Source: Streptomyces cyaneus (GTDB lineage: Bacteria > Actinomycetota > Actinomycetes > Streptomycetales > Streptomycetaceae). From it: DNA of 64,000 nucleotides. How positions within the stretch are numbered: the stretch's first letter is position 1; every line of letters starts with the position of its first letter. The translations under genes were made by a program, and so were the position numbers. The notes beneath the pieces are model-generated. The model had not been told where the DNA came from. It was given only the letters and a program-made list of their open reading frames with translations, and did not search any database. The stretch is from assembly GCF_004028635.1 (NCBI RefSeq), contig NZ_RQJW01000008.1, positions 1-64,000 on the forward strand, read 5' to 3'. Shown here in pieces: positions 26,147 through 34,411 of the stretch.

Positions 26147-26278
26147 TCAGCAGGGGCTCGGCAAGGTGTTGAGCCGGTCGATTGCCCGGGTGATCTCGTC
26201 GGTCCAGGGCCATCGGGTCGTGAAGCGGAGCCGGTGGCGGCGGCCGGTGGTGACGAACTGGGCGGCGGCGGAGGTCAT
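26147..26278 (-). pseudogene. Transposase C-terminal scrap (IS1380-like)
   Basis: A 43-residue minus-strand reading ends RWPWTDEITRAIDRLNTLP before a stop at 26147. This resembles the tail of IS1380-type transposases (GRRxxLR..WPW..). Nothing upstream continues it. The assignment rests on a short motif. Confidence 0.45.
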
Positions 26279-26333
26279 GGCTGGATGAGAACTCCGGCAC
26301 GACCGTTGCATGGCACGCGGCACGGGATGCGTC

Positions 26334-27548
26334 TCATTGAATGCGCCGGGCGATGCCGGTCGCCCTGCCCATCAGCCATTCGAGCGGCCCCCGCTGGAAG
26401 AAGCGGGACCAGAGGGTGGCGAGGACGGTGACGGACGCGATGAAGCCAAGCAGGGTGTACAGGGGCGGGACGGTCAGTTCCTCAGTGCCCAGGAGCCAGA
26501 TGGCGACGATGTTGAAGACGTACGCCGACAGCGACATCGAGCCGACCGCGATGACGGGCTTGGCCAGGCGGCGCAGCCGGGGGAAGGCGTCCATGGCGGC
26601 CAGGCATGCGGTGATCACCAGGATCGCCACACCGGTGTTGCCCACGATGGACAGGGTCGCCTCGCTGTGTGGGGAGGCGACCAGCATTCCCGCAGGGGTG
26701 TCGCCGAAGATGCCGGCGCTGCCGGGCGACGAGGAGGGCATGGCCGACATGGACGCCATGCCCGATCCTCCTTCGGCTTCCCGGACGGCTTCGGCGGCAC
26801 CCGGCACGAGACGCAGCGCCAGCCAGGAGCCGCCGTAGCCGGTGACGGCGAGGGCGACACCGGTGAGTGCGAGGCGTATCCGGACAGCCGTGGCGTCCAG
26901 GTCGAGGCGGGCGACAGCCATACCGGCGATGACGAACGGGATCCAGGTCAGGGCCGGATAGCCGCCGGTGAACAACAGCGAGACGATGCCGTCCGCCTGG
27001 CCGACGGTGGGGAACGAGCGGTCGCCGACCACCGGCTTCAGCACGTACAGCAGCTGCGGGCCCACCAGGGCCCAGCCCGCCGCGATCATCGCCAGCGGCT
27101 TGGCGCCCAGTCGGCACAGCGGCAGCACGAGCAGGAAGAACAGTCCGTAGAAGGCGAGGATCGGCACTACCGGGCTGCCGGTCATGGTCAGGGCGGTGCC
27201 GAGGGCCAGGAGGATCACGGCTCGGATGACGACCTTGGCGACGGCCTGGCGGCCGGCCAGGCCGGTCTTCGGTGTGCGGCGCCCGGTGATGAGGGCGACC
27301 GCGAAGCCGGCCAGGACGGCGAACAGGGCGGAGGAGCGGCCTTGCGCCAGCTCCATCAGGAAGCCGATGACACCGTCCTGGCCCGGGGCGGGGCCCACAT
27401 GGACCGCGTACATGCCGAAGACGGCCAGGCCGCGGGCCAGGTCCAGTCCGACCAGCCGGCCCACGCCGGGCGCGCCCGGCGAGGGCTCACCGCGCTCGTG
27501 TTCAGGGGACGCTGCGGCGGCCGGCGGGGAGTCTGCGTGATGTGTCAT
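26334..27548 (-). CDS. DUF418-like multi-span membrane protein, paralogue A
   Basis: This 404-residue protein has about ten hydrophobic helices. The N-terminal motif RLVGLDLARGLAVFGMY belongs to the DUF418/DUF1624 heparan-acetyltransferase-like group, and the end reads LWSRFFQRGPLEWLMG, where the WxxxFxxGPLEW box defines DUF418. These are inner-membrane proteins thought to be acyltransferase-like transporters or enzymes, with no proven substrate. ATG 27548 precedes a Pro/Ala-rich cytosolic tail. A close paralogue lies at 33,054-34,298, and a two-component pair is divergent from this gene. Confidence 0.88.
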   Translation of the reverse strand: MTHHADSPPAAAASPEHERGEPSPGAPGVGRLVGLDLARGLAVFGMYAVHVGPAPGQDGVIGFLMELAQGRSSALFAVLAGFAVALITGRRTPKTGLAGRQAVAKVVIRAVILLALGTALTMTGSPVVPILAFYGLFFLLVLPLCRLGAKPLAMIAAGWALVGPQLLYVLKPVVGDRSFPTVGQADGIVSLLFTGGYPALTWIPFVIAGMAVARLDLDATAVRIRLALTGVALAVTGYGGSWLALRLVPGAAEAVREAEGGSGMASMSAMPSSSPGSAGIFGDTPAGMLVASPHSEATLSIVGNTGVAILVITACLAAMDAFPRLRRLAKPVIAVGSMSLSAYVFNIVAIWLLGTEELTVPPLYTLLGFIASVTVLATLWSRFFQRGPLEWLMGRATGIARRIQ

Positions 27549-27738
27549 GCCGCTCAGGCTGGAGACCGGGCCGATCACGGAGTATCCGGCAGAAGGCTGC
27601 GAGCTCCCCGCCGACTGGTGGGTGGCACCCCGCCGGGTGGCTGGAGCCGCAGCTCGTCGGGCCGCGGGGGCTCTGTTGGGCTTTAAGGTCGAGTCGGCAT
27701 GGGTTGGCCTGCATGGATGAAGGTGAGGCGGAGCGCGC

Positions 27739-28419
27739 GTGAACCGGGTGGCGCGGGTAGTGGTGGTGGACGACGAGGCACTGGTCCGCTCGGGCTTCGA
27801 ACTCATTCTGGGCGCGTCCGAGGACATCGAGGTCGTCGCGACGGCGAGCGGGGGCGATGCCGTGGAGACCGTCCGCCGGGAGCGGCCGGACGTGGTGCTG
27901 CTGGACATCCGGATGCCGGACGTGGACGGGCTGACCGTGCTGCGCGAGCTGCGGATGATGCCGGATCCGCCGGTGGTGGCGATGCTGACGACGTTCGACG
28001 CCGACGAGTACATCCTGACCGCGTTGCACTGCGGCGCCGCCGGTTTCCTGCTCAAGGACACCGAGCCGGAGCAGCTCGCCCATCTGGTGCGCAGCCTGGC
28101 CGCGGGCGGGGTGGTGCTGTCCCCCAAGGCGTCGCGGACACTGCTCCACAGCCACCCCGGCATCGAGGCGGCCGTCGACGAGGAGGCAGCCCGGGTGCGG
28201 CTGCTCACCGCCCGCGAGCGTGACGTCCTCGTCCAGGTGGCGGAAGGCCTGTCGAACGCCGACATCGGGGCGCGCATCCACCTGGGTGCCGGCACGGTCA
28301 AGGACCACGTCAGCGCGATCCTCACCAAGCTGCGGGTGACCAGCCGGGTGCAGGCCGCGTTGCTGGCGCAGCGGGCCGGGCTGCTCGACGAGCGCCCGCA
28401 GTCGGAGGCCGGCCGATGA
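27739..28419 (+). CDS. NarL/LuxR-type response regulator
   Basis: This 226-residue protein has a receiver domain (VVVVDDEALVRSGFELI, phospho-acceptor Asp56 in LLDIRMP, Lys in LLKDTEPE) and a LuxR helix-turn-helix (LTARERDVLVQVAEGLSNAD to KDHVSAILTKLRV). GTG start with GAGGCGGAG immediately upstream. Coupled to the kinase gene by an ATGA overlap. It is divergent from DUF418 paralogue A and likely regulates nearby membrane genes (inference). Confidence 0.93.
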   Translation: MNRVARVVVVDDEALVRSGFELILGASEDIEVVATASGGDAVETVRRERPDVVLLDIRMPDVDGLTVLRELRMMPDPPVVAMLTTFDADEYILTALHCGAAGFLLKDTEPEQLAHLVRSLAAGGVVLSPKASRTLLHSHPGIEAAVDEEAARVRLLTARERDVLVQVAEGLSNADIGARIHLGAGTVKDHVSAILTKLRVTSRVQAALLAQRAGLLDERPQSEAGR

Positions 28420-29525
28420 GCCGTGCCCGCGCAGTGTGGCAGCGGGTTCCCGCACCGGTCGTCGACATCGTCCTGGTGACGGTGGCGGCCGTGGACGTAT
28501 GGCTGAACATGTGGGAGCACACGCGCCTCGGTGTCGCGCTGGCCGCGCTCGGCTGCGCCGCGTTGGCCTTCCGGCGCAGGTTCCCGCTCGGCGTCTTCCT
28601 GCTCACCCTGCCCGTCGCGCTGATGCAGGACATCGCCGTCGCTGTGCTCGTGGCGCTGTTCACTCTGGCCGAACGCTCCCGCAACCGCCGTCTCCTCGCG
28701 GGGTGCGTCGCCCTGTCGGCAATCGCGGGCAGCACTCCGTGGCCCCTGGCCGAGGTCGACCGGACCATGACGCTGGTCATCTTCGTCTACAGCTTCGCGA
28801 CCGCCGCAGCCCCGGTCCTCTTCGGCCAGCTTCTCCAGGCGCAACGGGACTTGGCGCGGCGGCTGGAAGAGATCGAGGAGGCCAGGGAGCACGAGCGGGC
28901 CCTGCACGCCCAGGCCGTCCTCGCCCGCGAACGCGCCCAGCTGGCCCGCGAGATGCACGACGTGGTCTCCCACCAGGTCAGCCTGATCGCCGTACAGGCC
29001 GGAGCTCTGCAGGTCGCTACCAAGGACGCGGACGCCAAGGAGGCCGCCCGCACGATCCGTTCGCTGAGCGTCACCACACTCGACGAACTGCGCGCCATGG
29101 TCACGCTGCTGCGTGCCTCCGGCGGCCACGCCACGGAGCTGACTCCTCAACCCACCCTGGCCGACCTGCGCAAACTGGTGGAATCAAGCGGCACTCAGGC
29201 GCAGCTGTCGGGTGAGCTTCCGCCCGCCGTGGGCTCGCCCGCCCAACGCGCCCTCTACCGCACGGTCCAGGAAGCGCTGACCAATGTCCGCAAGCACGCC
29301 CCCGGCGCCACGGCCTGCGTCGAACTGTGGCAGGACGGCGACGACGTCGGAGTGACCGTCGCCAACACCCCGCCCACGCGTCCCTCGTTGTCCCTCCCGG
29401 GATCACAGCAGGGTTTGGTCGGCCTGCGGGAACGGGCCGACATCCTGCACGGCACCCTGGAGGCGGGCCCGACCACGGAGGGCGGTTACCGGGTGCGGCT
29501 GCGGATTCCCCTCAGCGCGGACTGA
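28416..29525 (+). CDS. Sensor histidine kinase (HisKA_3 type)
   Basis: This 369-residue membrane kinase has four or five hydrophobic helices in residues 15-140, then a coiled-coil linker rich in Glu/Arg. The H-box LAREMHDVVSHQVSLIA carries His181, and HATPase_c has its N-box TNVRKHAPG and G-box GSQQGLVGLRERA. Translationally coupled to its regulator. The order regulator-then-kinase is the reverse of the pair at 3.7-5.8 kb. Confidence 0.93.
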   Translation: MSRARAVWQRVPAPVVDIVLVTVAAVDVWLNMWEHTRLGVALAALGCAALAFRRRFPLGVFLLTLPVALMQDIAVAVLVALFTLAERSRNRRLLAGCVALSAIAGSTPWPLAEVDRTMTLVIFVYSFATAAAPVLFGQLLQAQRDLARRLEEIEEAREHERALHAQAVLARERAQLAREMHDVVSHQVSLIAVQAGALQVATKDADAKEAARTIRSLSVTTLDELRAMVTLLRASGGHATELTPQPTLADLRKLVESSGTQAQLSGELPPAVGSPAQRALYRTVQEALTNVRKHAPGATACVELWQDGDDVGVTVANTPPTRPSLSLPGSQQGLVGLRERADILHGTLEAGPTTEGGYRVRLRIPLSAD

Positions 29526-29544
29526 CCGACCAGGGCAACAGGTC

Positions 29545-29778
29545 ATGGACCCGGTCCGCGGCACCGCGGGCACGCTCAAGTTGTGGGACACGGAGACCCA
29601 GCAGCCCCTCAGGGATCCGCTGACCACACCCGGTGACGCGGTCGTCTCACTGTCCTTCAGCCCGGACGGCACCACCGGGTACGCGACCGGCGCACATGCC
29701 CCGGTGCGGCGGTACGTCATCGATCCGGGGCGGGCGGTCGCAGGGGTCTGCACCCGCGCGGGAGGCGCTGAACTTGGC
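29545..29778 (+). pseudogene. WD40-repeat protein C-terminal relic
   Basis: The reading LKLWDTETQQPLRDPL, VSLSFSPDG and RRYVIDPGRAVAGVCTRAGG is the last blade and tail seen at the end of Streptomyces WD40 proteins, often fused to NTPase domains. There is no upstream blade, so only the tail survives, directly after the kinase gene. Confidence 0.6.
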
Positions 29779-30220
29779 GGTGTCCTGGAGTTCCACGAAG
29801 TCGGTCAACAGGCGGCGCAGGGTCAGTGGCCGGTCGATGGGCAAGGTGCTGCGGCTGCGATGCGGGCTCGCGGACGGACGGTCAGGTCCAGGTCGAGGCC
29901 GAACCGTTCGGCGACTCGTCGGACCAGTTCCTCCGGCTTGCTCGGAAGGACAGCGAGGGGGTCGCCCGTGCCGTAGGTGACTGGGCGGCGCTGCTCGACC
30001 GTTACGGCGACTCCGCAGCCGAGGTGACGACAGCGCAGGCCGAGCCGGACGGTGGTCAGGCCTCTACGAACTGAAAGAGGCGACCCAGTCGGTCATCGGG
30101 GAACTCGCCGCACGCCACGGCGTGCAGCCGATGGAGGTGCTGGAGGCCCGCGAACCGGTCGACATGGACCACCCCGTCGGCAGGTCCAAGCGCTTCCTGC
30201 GCCTGCGTCACCCTGACGGC

Positions 30221-30364
30221 GCGCTGGTACGTGGCGGCCCAGTTCCGATCGCGGACGCCGAGTACGGCGTACTGGACGCCGTCGAGCGAGCCCGGCTCAC
30301 GCCCTTCGAGCCATGAGACGAACTCCGCTGCGTCATCGGTGGGACGGCCGTTGTAGGAGGGCGT
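30221..30364 (-). pseudogene. Flavodoxin-domain scrap of a CYP102-type P450 reductase
   Basis: The minus strand encodes TPSYNGRPTDDAAEFVSWLE followed by GVQYAVLGVRDRNWAATYQR, matching the FMN-binding domain of self-sufficient P450/P450-reductase fusions (P450 BM3 type). Neither the P450 nor the FAD/NADPH part is present. Its first codons overlap, in another frame, the 3' end of the membrane-protein gene at 30,333. Confidence 0.65.
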
Positions 30365-30836
30365 CCACCAGGCCCCAGCACAGCAGAAGGCCGGTGTTGA
30401 TTCCGAAGGCGACGTATTCGATGCCCTCGGAACGCCACCAGCCAAGGCCTGCCCCGCACAGCAGCAGCGTGGTGGGCAGCGCCGCCAACACCAGCGGCCA
30501 TTCGGCGAGCACGGTGCGCATCACACCCCGTACGCCGGGATGGCCCTGAGTATCGCGGTGGGCGATCTGGTGGGCATAACCATGGGCCAGGGCTGAGGCG
30601 AGGGCGGTGAACAGGACCCACAGGGCGTCGTCCATGCGCGCCGCCCGAGTCGTCTCGCCGAACCGGGTGAGCGCGGCGACGGCCGAACTCGACACCAGGA
30701 GCCCGTACACGCCGCCGAACAGCGCAGTCTTGGTTTCCGTGGGTGTCGGTGCGTGTGGTGGGTCATCGCACGGGGGCCAGGAGCTGGGTGGCGGCCAGCT
30801 GCGCGTACAACTGGTCCTGGCCCACCAGTTCCTCAT
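30333..30836 (-). CDS. Four-span hypothetical membrane protein, start uncertain
   Basis: The convincing part of this frame (from about residue 31) is PPHAPTPTETKTALFGGVYG followed by four hydrophobic helices; it ends close to the CYP102 scrap. The given ATG overlaps the ABC transporter by 74 bases and its first 30 residues are unconvincing. The GTG at 30710 is a shorter alternative. An ATGA overlapping the ABC stop exists one frame away, so a small indel may have shifted the true start. Family not recognised. Confidence 0.55.
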   Translation of the reverse strand: MRNWWARTSCTRSWPPPSSWPPCDDPPHAPTPTETKTALFGGVYGLLVSSSAVAALTRFGETTRAARMDDALWVLFTALASALAHGYAHQIAHRDTQGHPGVRGVMRTVLAEWPLVLAALPTTLLLCGAGLGWWRSEGIEYVAFGINTGLLLCWGLVDALLQRPSHR

Positions 30837-32550
30837 GGGTGCCCACTGACCGGACCCGGCCGGCGTCCATGACGACGATCCGGTCGGCGCCCGTCACCGT
30901 GGACAGGCGGTGGGCCACCACCAGCACGGTGGTCTCGCGAGCCACGTCCGCGACGAGGTCCCGCAGCGCCAACTCGTTGACGGCGTCGAGCTGGGAGGTC
31001 GCCTCGTCCAACAGCAGCAGCCGGGGCCGCCGCAGCAGGGCGCGGGCGATCGCGATGCGCTGTCGCTCGCCGCCCGACAGCTTCGAGCCGCGGTGTCCGA
31101 CCGGGGTGTCCAGGCCGTGGGGCAGGCGCTCGACGAGGTGGTCGAGCTTCGTCCGTGCCAGGACGTCGTGGATGTCGTCGTCCGTCGCGCCGGGCGCAGC
31201 GAACACCAGGTTCTCCCTGAGCGTGCCGGCCAGCACCGGAGCGTCCTGCTCCACGTAGCCGATGGCGGACCGCAGTTGGGGCAGCGGCCAGTCCCGTACG
31301 TCCTTGCCGTCGACCAGGACCCGGCCGCCGGTGGCCTCGTGGAACCGCTCGATGAGTGCGAAGACCGTCGACTTGCCCGCACCGGAGGGACCGACGAAGG
31401 CCGTCATCCCGGCGCCCGGCACCTCGAAACTCACCTGCTGATGGATGTATGGCAGGCCTGGACGGTAGCGGAAGGACATGTCCTCGAAGCGGACCGACGC
31501 CGGACCCGACACCGCTGCCCGCTGCCCGGGCACGGTGCCCGTCTGCCGGGCGGTCGGCTCCGTCGACAGGCGTTCCACCTGCGCGATCCGGGAGATCGCG
31601 GCCGCCCCCTCCTGATAGTGGGACACGGCGTCGACCAGCTTGGACACCGGCTCGATCAGGTAGAAGAGGTACAGCAGGAAGGCAATGAGGGTGGACACGG
31701 GGATCTCCCCGGACGCCACCCGCGCCCCGCCGACCGCGAGCACCGCGAGAAACGCCAGCTGTACGGCGAGTTCGTCCGCCGAGCCGGCCACGCACTCCCA
31801 CTTCGCGCTCTTCACGCCGTGCCGCCACGCCCGCCGTGCCGCCGCCTCCACCCGGGCGGTCTCCCGCTCCTCGGCACCGGACGCCTTCACCGTGCGAAAC
31901 GCCCCGAAGACCCGCTCCAGCGCGATGGAGATCTCCCCGACCGCCTCCTGCGAGCGCTCGGTGGCGCGAGCGATTCTCGGCATCACCAGCGCGGTGGCCC
32001 CGCCGACCAGCACGACCACGCCGAGCGTCACACCCAGCAGCACGATGTCCAGGAACGCCATCACCACGATCGCCGCCACGAAGGCCACCGCGCCGGTGGC
32101 CGCGGAGACGACCGCCTGGGTGCTGACCGCCCGCAGCAGCGTGGTGTCCGAGGTGACCCGGGACATCAGGTCACCCGGCGGGATCCGCTCCCACTCCGCG
32201 ATCCGCAGCCGCAGCAACCGCCCCACAAGGGTGCGCCGCGCGGCCAGGACCACCGACTCCGCCGTCCGCTCCAGCGCATACGCGCCGAACGCCTCGACCG
32301 CCGTGCCCACCACCACCAGCGCGGTGAGCGCGATCAGGATCCCGGCGATGGTTTCACCTGTCGCCAGCCGGTCCACAAGTGTCTTGGTGGCCAGCGGCTG
32401 CAGCAGTCCCCCGGCGGTTCCGACCAGAGCGCACAACAGGCCGAGGGCAACGGCCCACCGGTGCGGCCGGACATAAGCGCACAGCGCCTTGACCGTCTCT
32501 CGGGCGGACAGGGAGGTTTCATCCGTCGTCGGGGCGGATGCGGTGTTCAC
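30763..32550 (-). CDS. ABC transporter, fused permease and ATPase (exporter type)
   Basis: This 595-residue half-transporter has six transmembrane helices in residues 25-320. Its ATPase domain has Walker A GPSGAGKST (Lys393), signature LSGGERQRIAIARALLRRP (near 491), Walker B LLLLDEATSQLD (Asp515, Glu516) and the H-loop VAHRLST. It works as a homodimer or heterodimer exporting drugs, lipids or peptides. There is no N-terminal C39 peptidase domain, so it is not a double-glycine leader processor. Encoded upstream of the four-span protein, which overlaps its end. Confidence 0.93.
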   Translation of the reverse strand: MNTASAPTTDETSLSARETVKALCAYVRPHRWAVALGLLCALVGTAGGLLQPLATKTLVDRLATGETIAGILIALTALVVVGTAVEAFGAYALERTAESVVLAARRTLVGRLLRLRIAEWERIPPGDLMSRVTSDTTLLRAVSTQAVVSAATGAVAFVAAIVVMAFLDIVLLGVTLGVVVLVGGATALVMPRIARATERSQEAVGEISIALERVFGAFRTVKASGAEERETARVEAAARRAWRHGVKSAKWECVAGSADELAVQLAFLAVLAVGGARVASGEIPVSTLIAFLLYLFYLIEPVSKLVDAVSHYQEGAAAISRIAQVERLSTEPTARQTGTVPGQRAAVSGPASVRFEDMSFRYRPGLPYIHQQVSFEVPGAGMTAFVGPSGAGKSTVFALIERFHEATGGRVLVDGKDVRDWPLPQLRSAIGYVEQDAPVLAGTLRENLVFAAPGATDDDIHDVLARTKLDHLVERLPHGLDTPVGHRGSKLSGGERQRIAIARALLRRPRLLLLDEATSQLDAVNELALRDLVADVARETTVLVVAHRLSTVTGADRIVVMDAGRVRSVGTHEELVGQDQLYAQLAATQLLAPVR

Positions 32551-32625
32551 GAAATGCCTTTCCTCTACAGTCTGCCGGGCACCGCATCAGCGGTCCGGCG
32601 CACCAGGGCGTGAGCAGGTGTCGGC

Positions 32626-32841
32626 TCAGTGGACGAGTCCGGCTGTCCTCGCGGCGAGGGCGTGCACCAACGCTTCGGACACCTCAGGACGCACGACGAA
32701 CAGGACGAAGGCGCCCGCCGCCAGGGTCAGGCCGAGGAGTTCCAGAAACTCGGCTCTGCCAGGGACGGCGTCACGGCCCGGTACGTCGGCCGACGATCCG
32801 AGGAAGTCCTCGGGCTCCTTGTGTCGTGCACGGTAAGTCAT
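32626..32841 (-). CDS. Small single-span membrane protein
   Basis: This 71-residue protein has a charged N-terminal half and one hydrophobic helix (about residues 31-48, LELLGLTLAAGAFVLFV), followed by a short amphipathic tail. It sits 75 bp before the ABC transporter on the same strand and may be co-transcribed. The ATG at 32841 is preferred over a start 12 codons upstream. No family recognised. Confidence 0.5.
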   Translation of the reverse strand: MTYRARHKEPEDFLGSSADVPGRDAVPGRAEFLELLGLTLAAGAFVLFVVRPEVSEALVHALAARTAGLVH

Positions 32842-33053
32842 GCCTTGAGCCTGGAAGCCCGGCCGCCTCGCGCCCATCCGGCAACTGTCGGGTCCACCCC
32901 CGCCGAGTGGCTGGAGAAGACCGCCGTCCGGTCGCGCCGGACCGGTCGGGCGTGAACTCCGCCGGTCGGCAGGGTGGTACCCGCCGATCGGCGGGGCCTA
33001 TACCGAAGCCTGCCGGATGGTCCGCCCTCGGACGTCCACGCGAGATTCTCCAA

Positions 33054-34298
33054 ATGACAAAGTCGCAGCCGCTGCAGGAGACGTCAGCTCCGCAGGAGAA
33101 CTCGCCTCCGCAGCCCCGAACCTCACCCGAGTCCGCCGTACCGGCCCCGCCCGGTCCTTCGATAGGACGGCTCGTCGGGGTGGACCTGGCCCGCGCGTTG
33201 GCGGTGTTCGGCATGTACGTCGTACACATCGGTCCCCCGTTGTCGGCCACGGACGGCGTCGCCAGCTGGGTCCGGTACATGGCGGACGGTCACTCGTCGG
33301 TCCTGTTCGCCACCCTCGCCGGGTTCTCTCTGATGCTGCTCGCCGACCGCCGGGAGCCGAAGACCGGTCTGGCGGGCCGGCAGGCGAAGGCCAGGATCGC
33401 GATCCGCGCCGTGGTCCTGCTGGCGCTGGGCACCGCGATGGCGATGGAGTACGGGGGAGTGGTCATCCTCGGCTTCTACGGGGTCTACTTCCTGCTGGCC
33501 CTGCCCCTGCTGCGCCTGCGTGCCAAGACACTCGCGATCATCGCGGCCGGCCTCGCCCTCGTCACACCACAGCTGTCGTTCGTCCTGAACTCGCTGCTGA
33601 GCGAGTCGGTCCGGCAGAGCATCAACGCCTACGACCCGCTCCACCGGCTCAGTGACGTGGGAGTGCTCGATCTGCTGTTCACCGGCTTCTACCCGACGAT
33701 CACGTGGATTCCGTTCGTGATCGCCGGTATGGCGCTGGCCCGCCTCGACCTGTCCGCGACCACCGCCCAGTGGCGCCTGGCCGCGCTCGGCGCCGCCCTC
33801 ACCGTGGCCGCGTACGGCATGTCCTTGCTGCTGGCCGGCAAGGACGCGTTGCGGAGCTTGGCGGAAGACGGGCCGTCGTCCGGCGGCTCCGGGGCGATGC
33901 CCCTCGACAGCGGGTCGTTCGAGCCCCAGGCATCAATGCTCTTGACGGCCGGTCCGCACAGCGGCACCACGTTCGACATCATCGGCAGCGTGGGAGTCGC
34001 GATCCTCATGATCGTGGGCGCGACGGTGGCCATGGACCGCCTGCCGCGACTGCGCCGCCTGGCCAAACCGGTCATCGCCGTGGGGACCATGTCCCTGACG
34101 GCCTACGTCGGCCACTTCGTCGCCCAGTCCGCGCTGTCCATGCCGAGCGGGACCAGCACCCAGCAGTCCTGGATGCCGCTGCTCATGTTCATCCTCGGGG
34201 CGATCGTGTTCGCCGGGATCTGGTCCCACTTCTTCCGCCGCGGGCCCCTGGAGTACCTGCTCAACGCCGCCACCCAGCCGGCGAAGCACATCCGATGA
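33054..34298 (+). CDS. DUF418-like multi-span membrane protein, paralogue B
   Basis: This 414-residue protein has about ten helices and the same landmarks as paralogue A: GRLVGVDLARALAVFGMYVV, KTGLAGRQAKARIAIRAVVL, LTWIPFVIAGMALARLDL-like text, and the terminal IWSHFFRRGPLEYLL box. It begins with a 40-residue Gln/Pro/Ser-rich tail. The two paralogues are divergently placed around a two-component system and an ABC exporter, so a local duplication followed by insertion of the middle genes, or vice versa, is likely. Substrate unknown. Confidence 0.88.
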   Translation: MTKSQPLQETSAPQENSPPQPRTSPESAVPAPPGPSIGRLVGVDLARALAVFGMYVVHIGPPLSATDGVASWVRYMADGHSSVLFATLAGFSLMLLADRREPKTGLAGRQAKARIAIRAVVLLALGTAMAMEYGGVVILGFYGVYFLLALPLLRLRAKTLAIIAAGLALVTPQLSFVLNSLLSESVRQSINAYDPLHRLSDVGVLDLLFTGFYPTITWIPFVIAGMALARLDLSATTAQWRLAALGAALTVAAYGMSLLLAGKDALRSLAEDGPSSGGSGAMPLDSGSFEPQASMLLTAGPHSGTTFDIIGSVGVAILMIVGATVAMDRLPRLRRLAKPVIAVGTMSLTAYVGHFVAQSALSMPSGTSTQQSWMPLLMFILGAIVFAGIWSHFFRRGPLEYLLNAATQPAKHIR

Positions 34299-34300
34299 GG

Positions 34301-34332
34301 CCAGGCCGGGGTGGCTCGCCTCCCCGGCCTGG
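34301..34332. terminator. Hairpin between convergent genes
   Basis: CCAGGCCGGGG at 34301-34311 pairs perfectly with CCCCGGCCTGG at 34322-34332 (loop of ten), three bases after the paralogue B stop. It lies between genes transcribed toward each other and can serve both. Confidence 0.75.
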
Positions 34333-34411
34333 ACAGTCGGAACCCGCGACCTCAACTCTGATGTTTCCGATGACGTGACCGGAACCGGGGACCGTGCTGC
34401 CGGGCTGTGGC

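Noticed and set aside
27549..29150. Extension of the DUF418 frame to 938 codons on the minus strand
   Set aside because: The upstream part is antisense to the two-component genes. The true membrane protein starts at ATG 27548.
29826..30316. Plus-strand small frames between the kinase and the membrane gene
   Set aside because: They overlap recognisable relics on the other strand or have no start with a ribosome site; none resembles a known protein.
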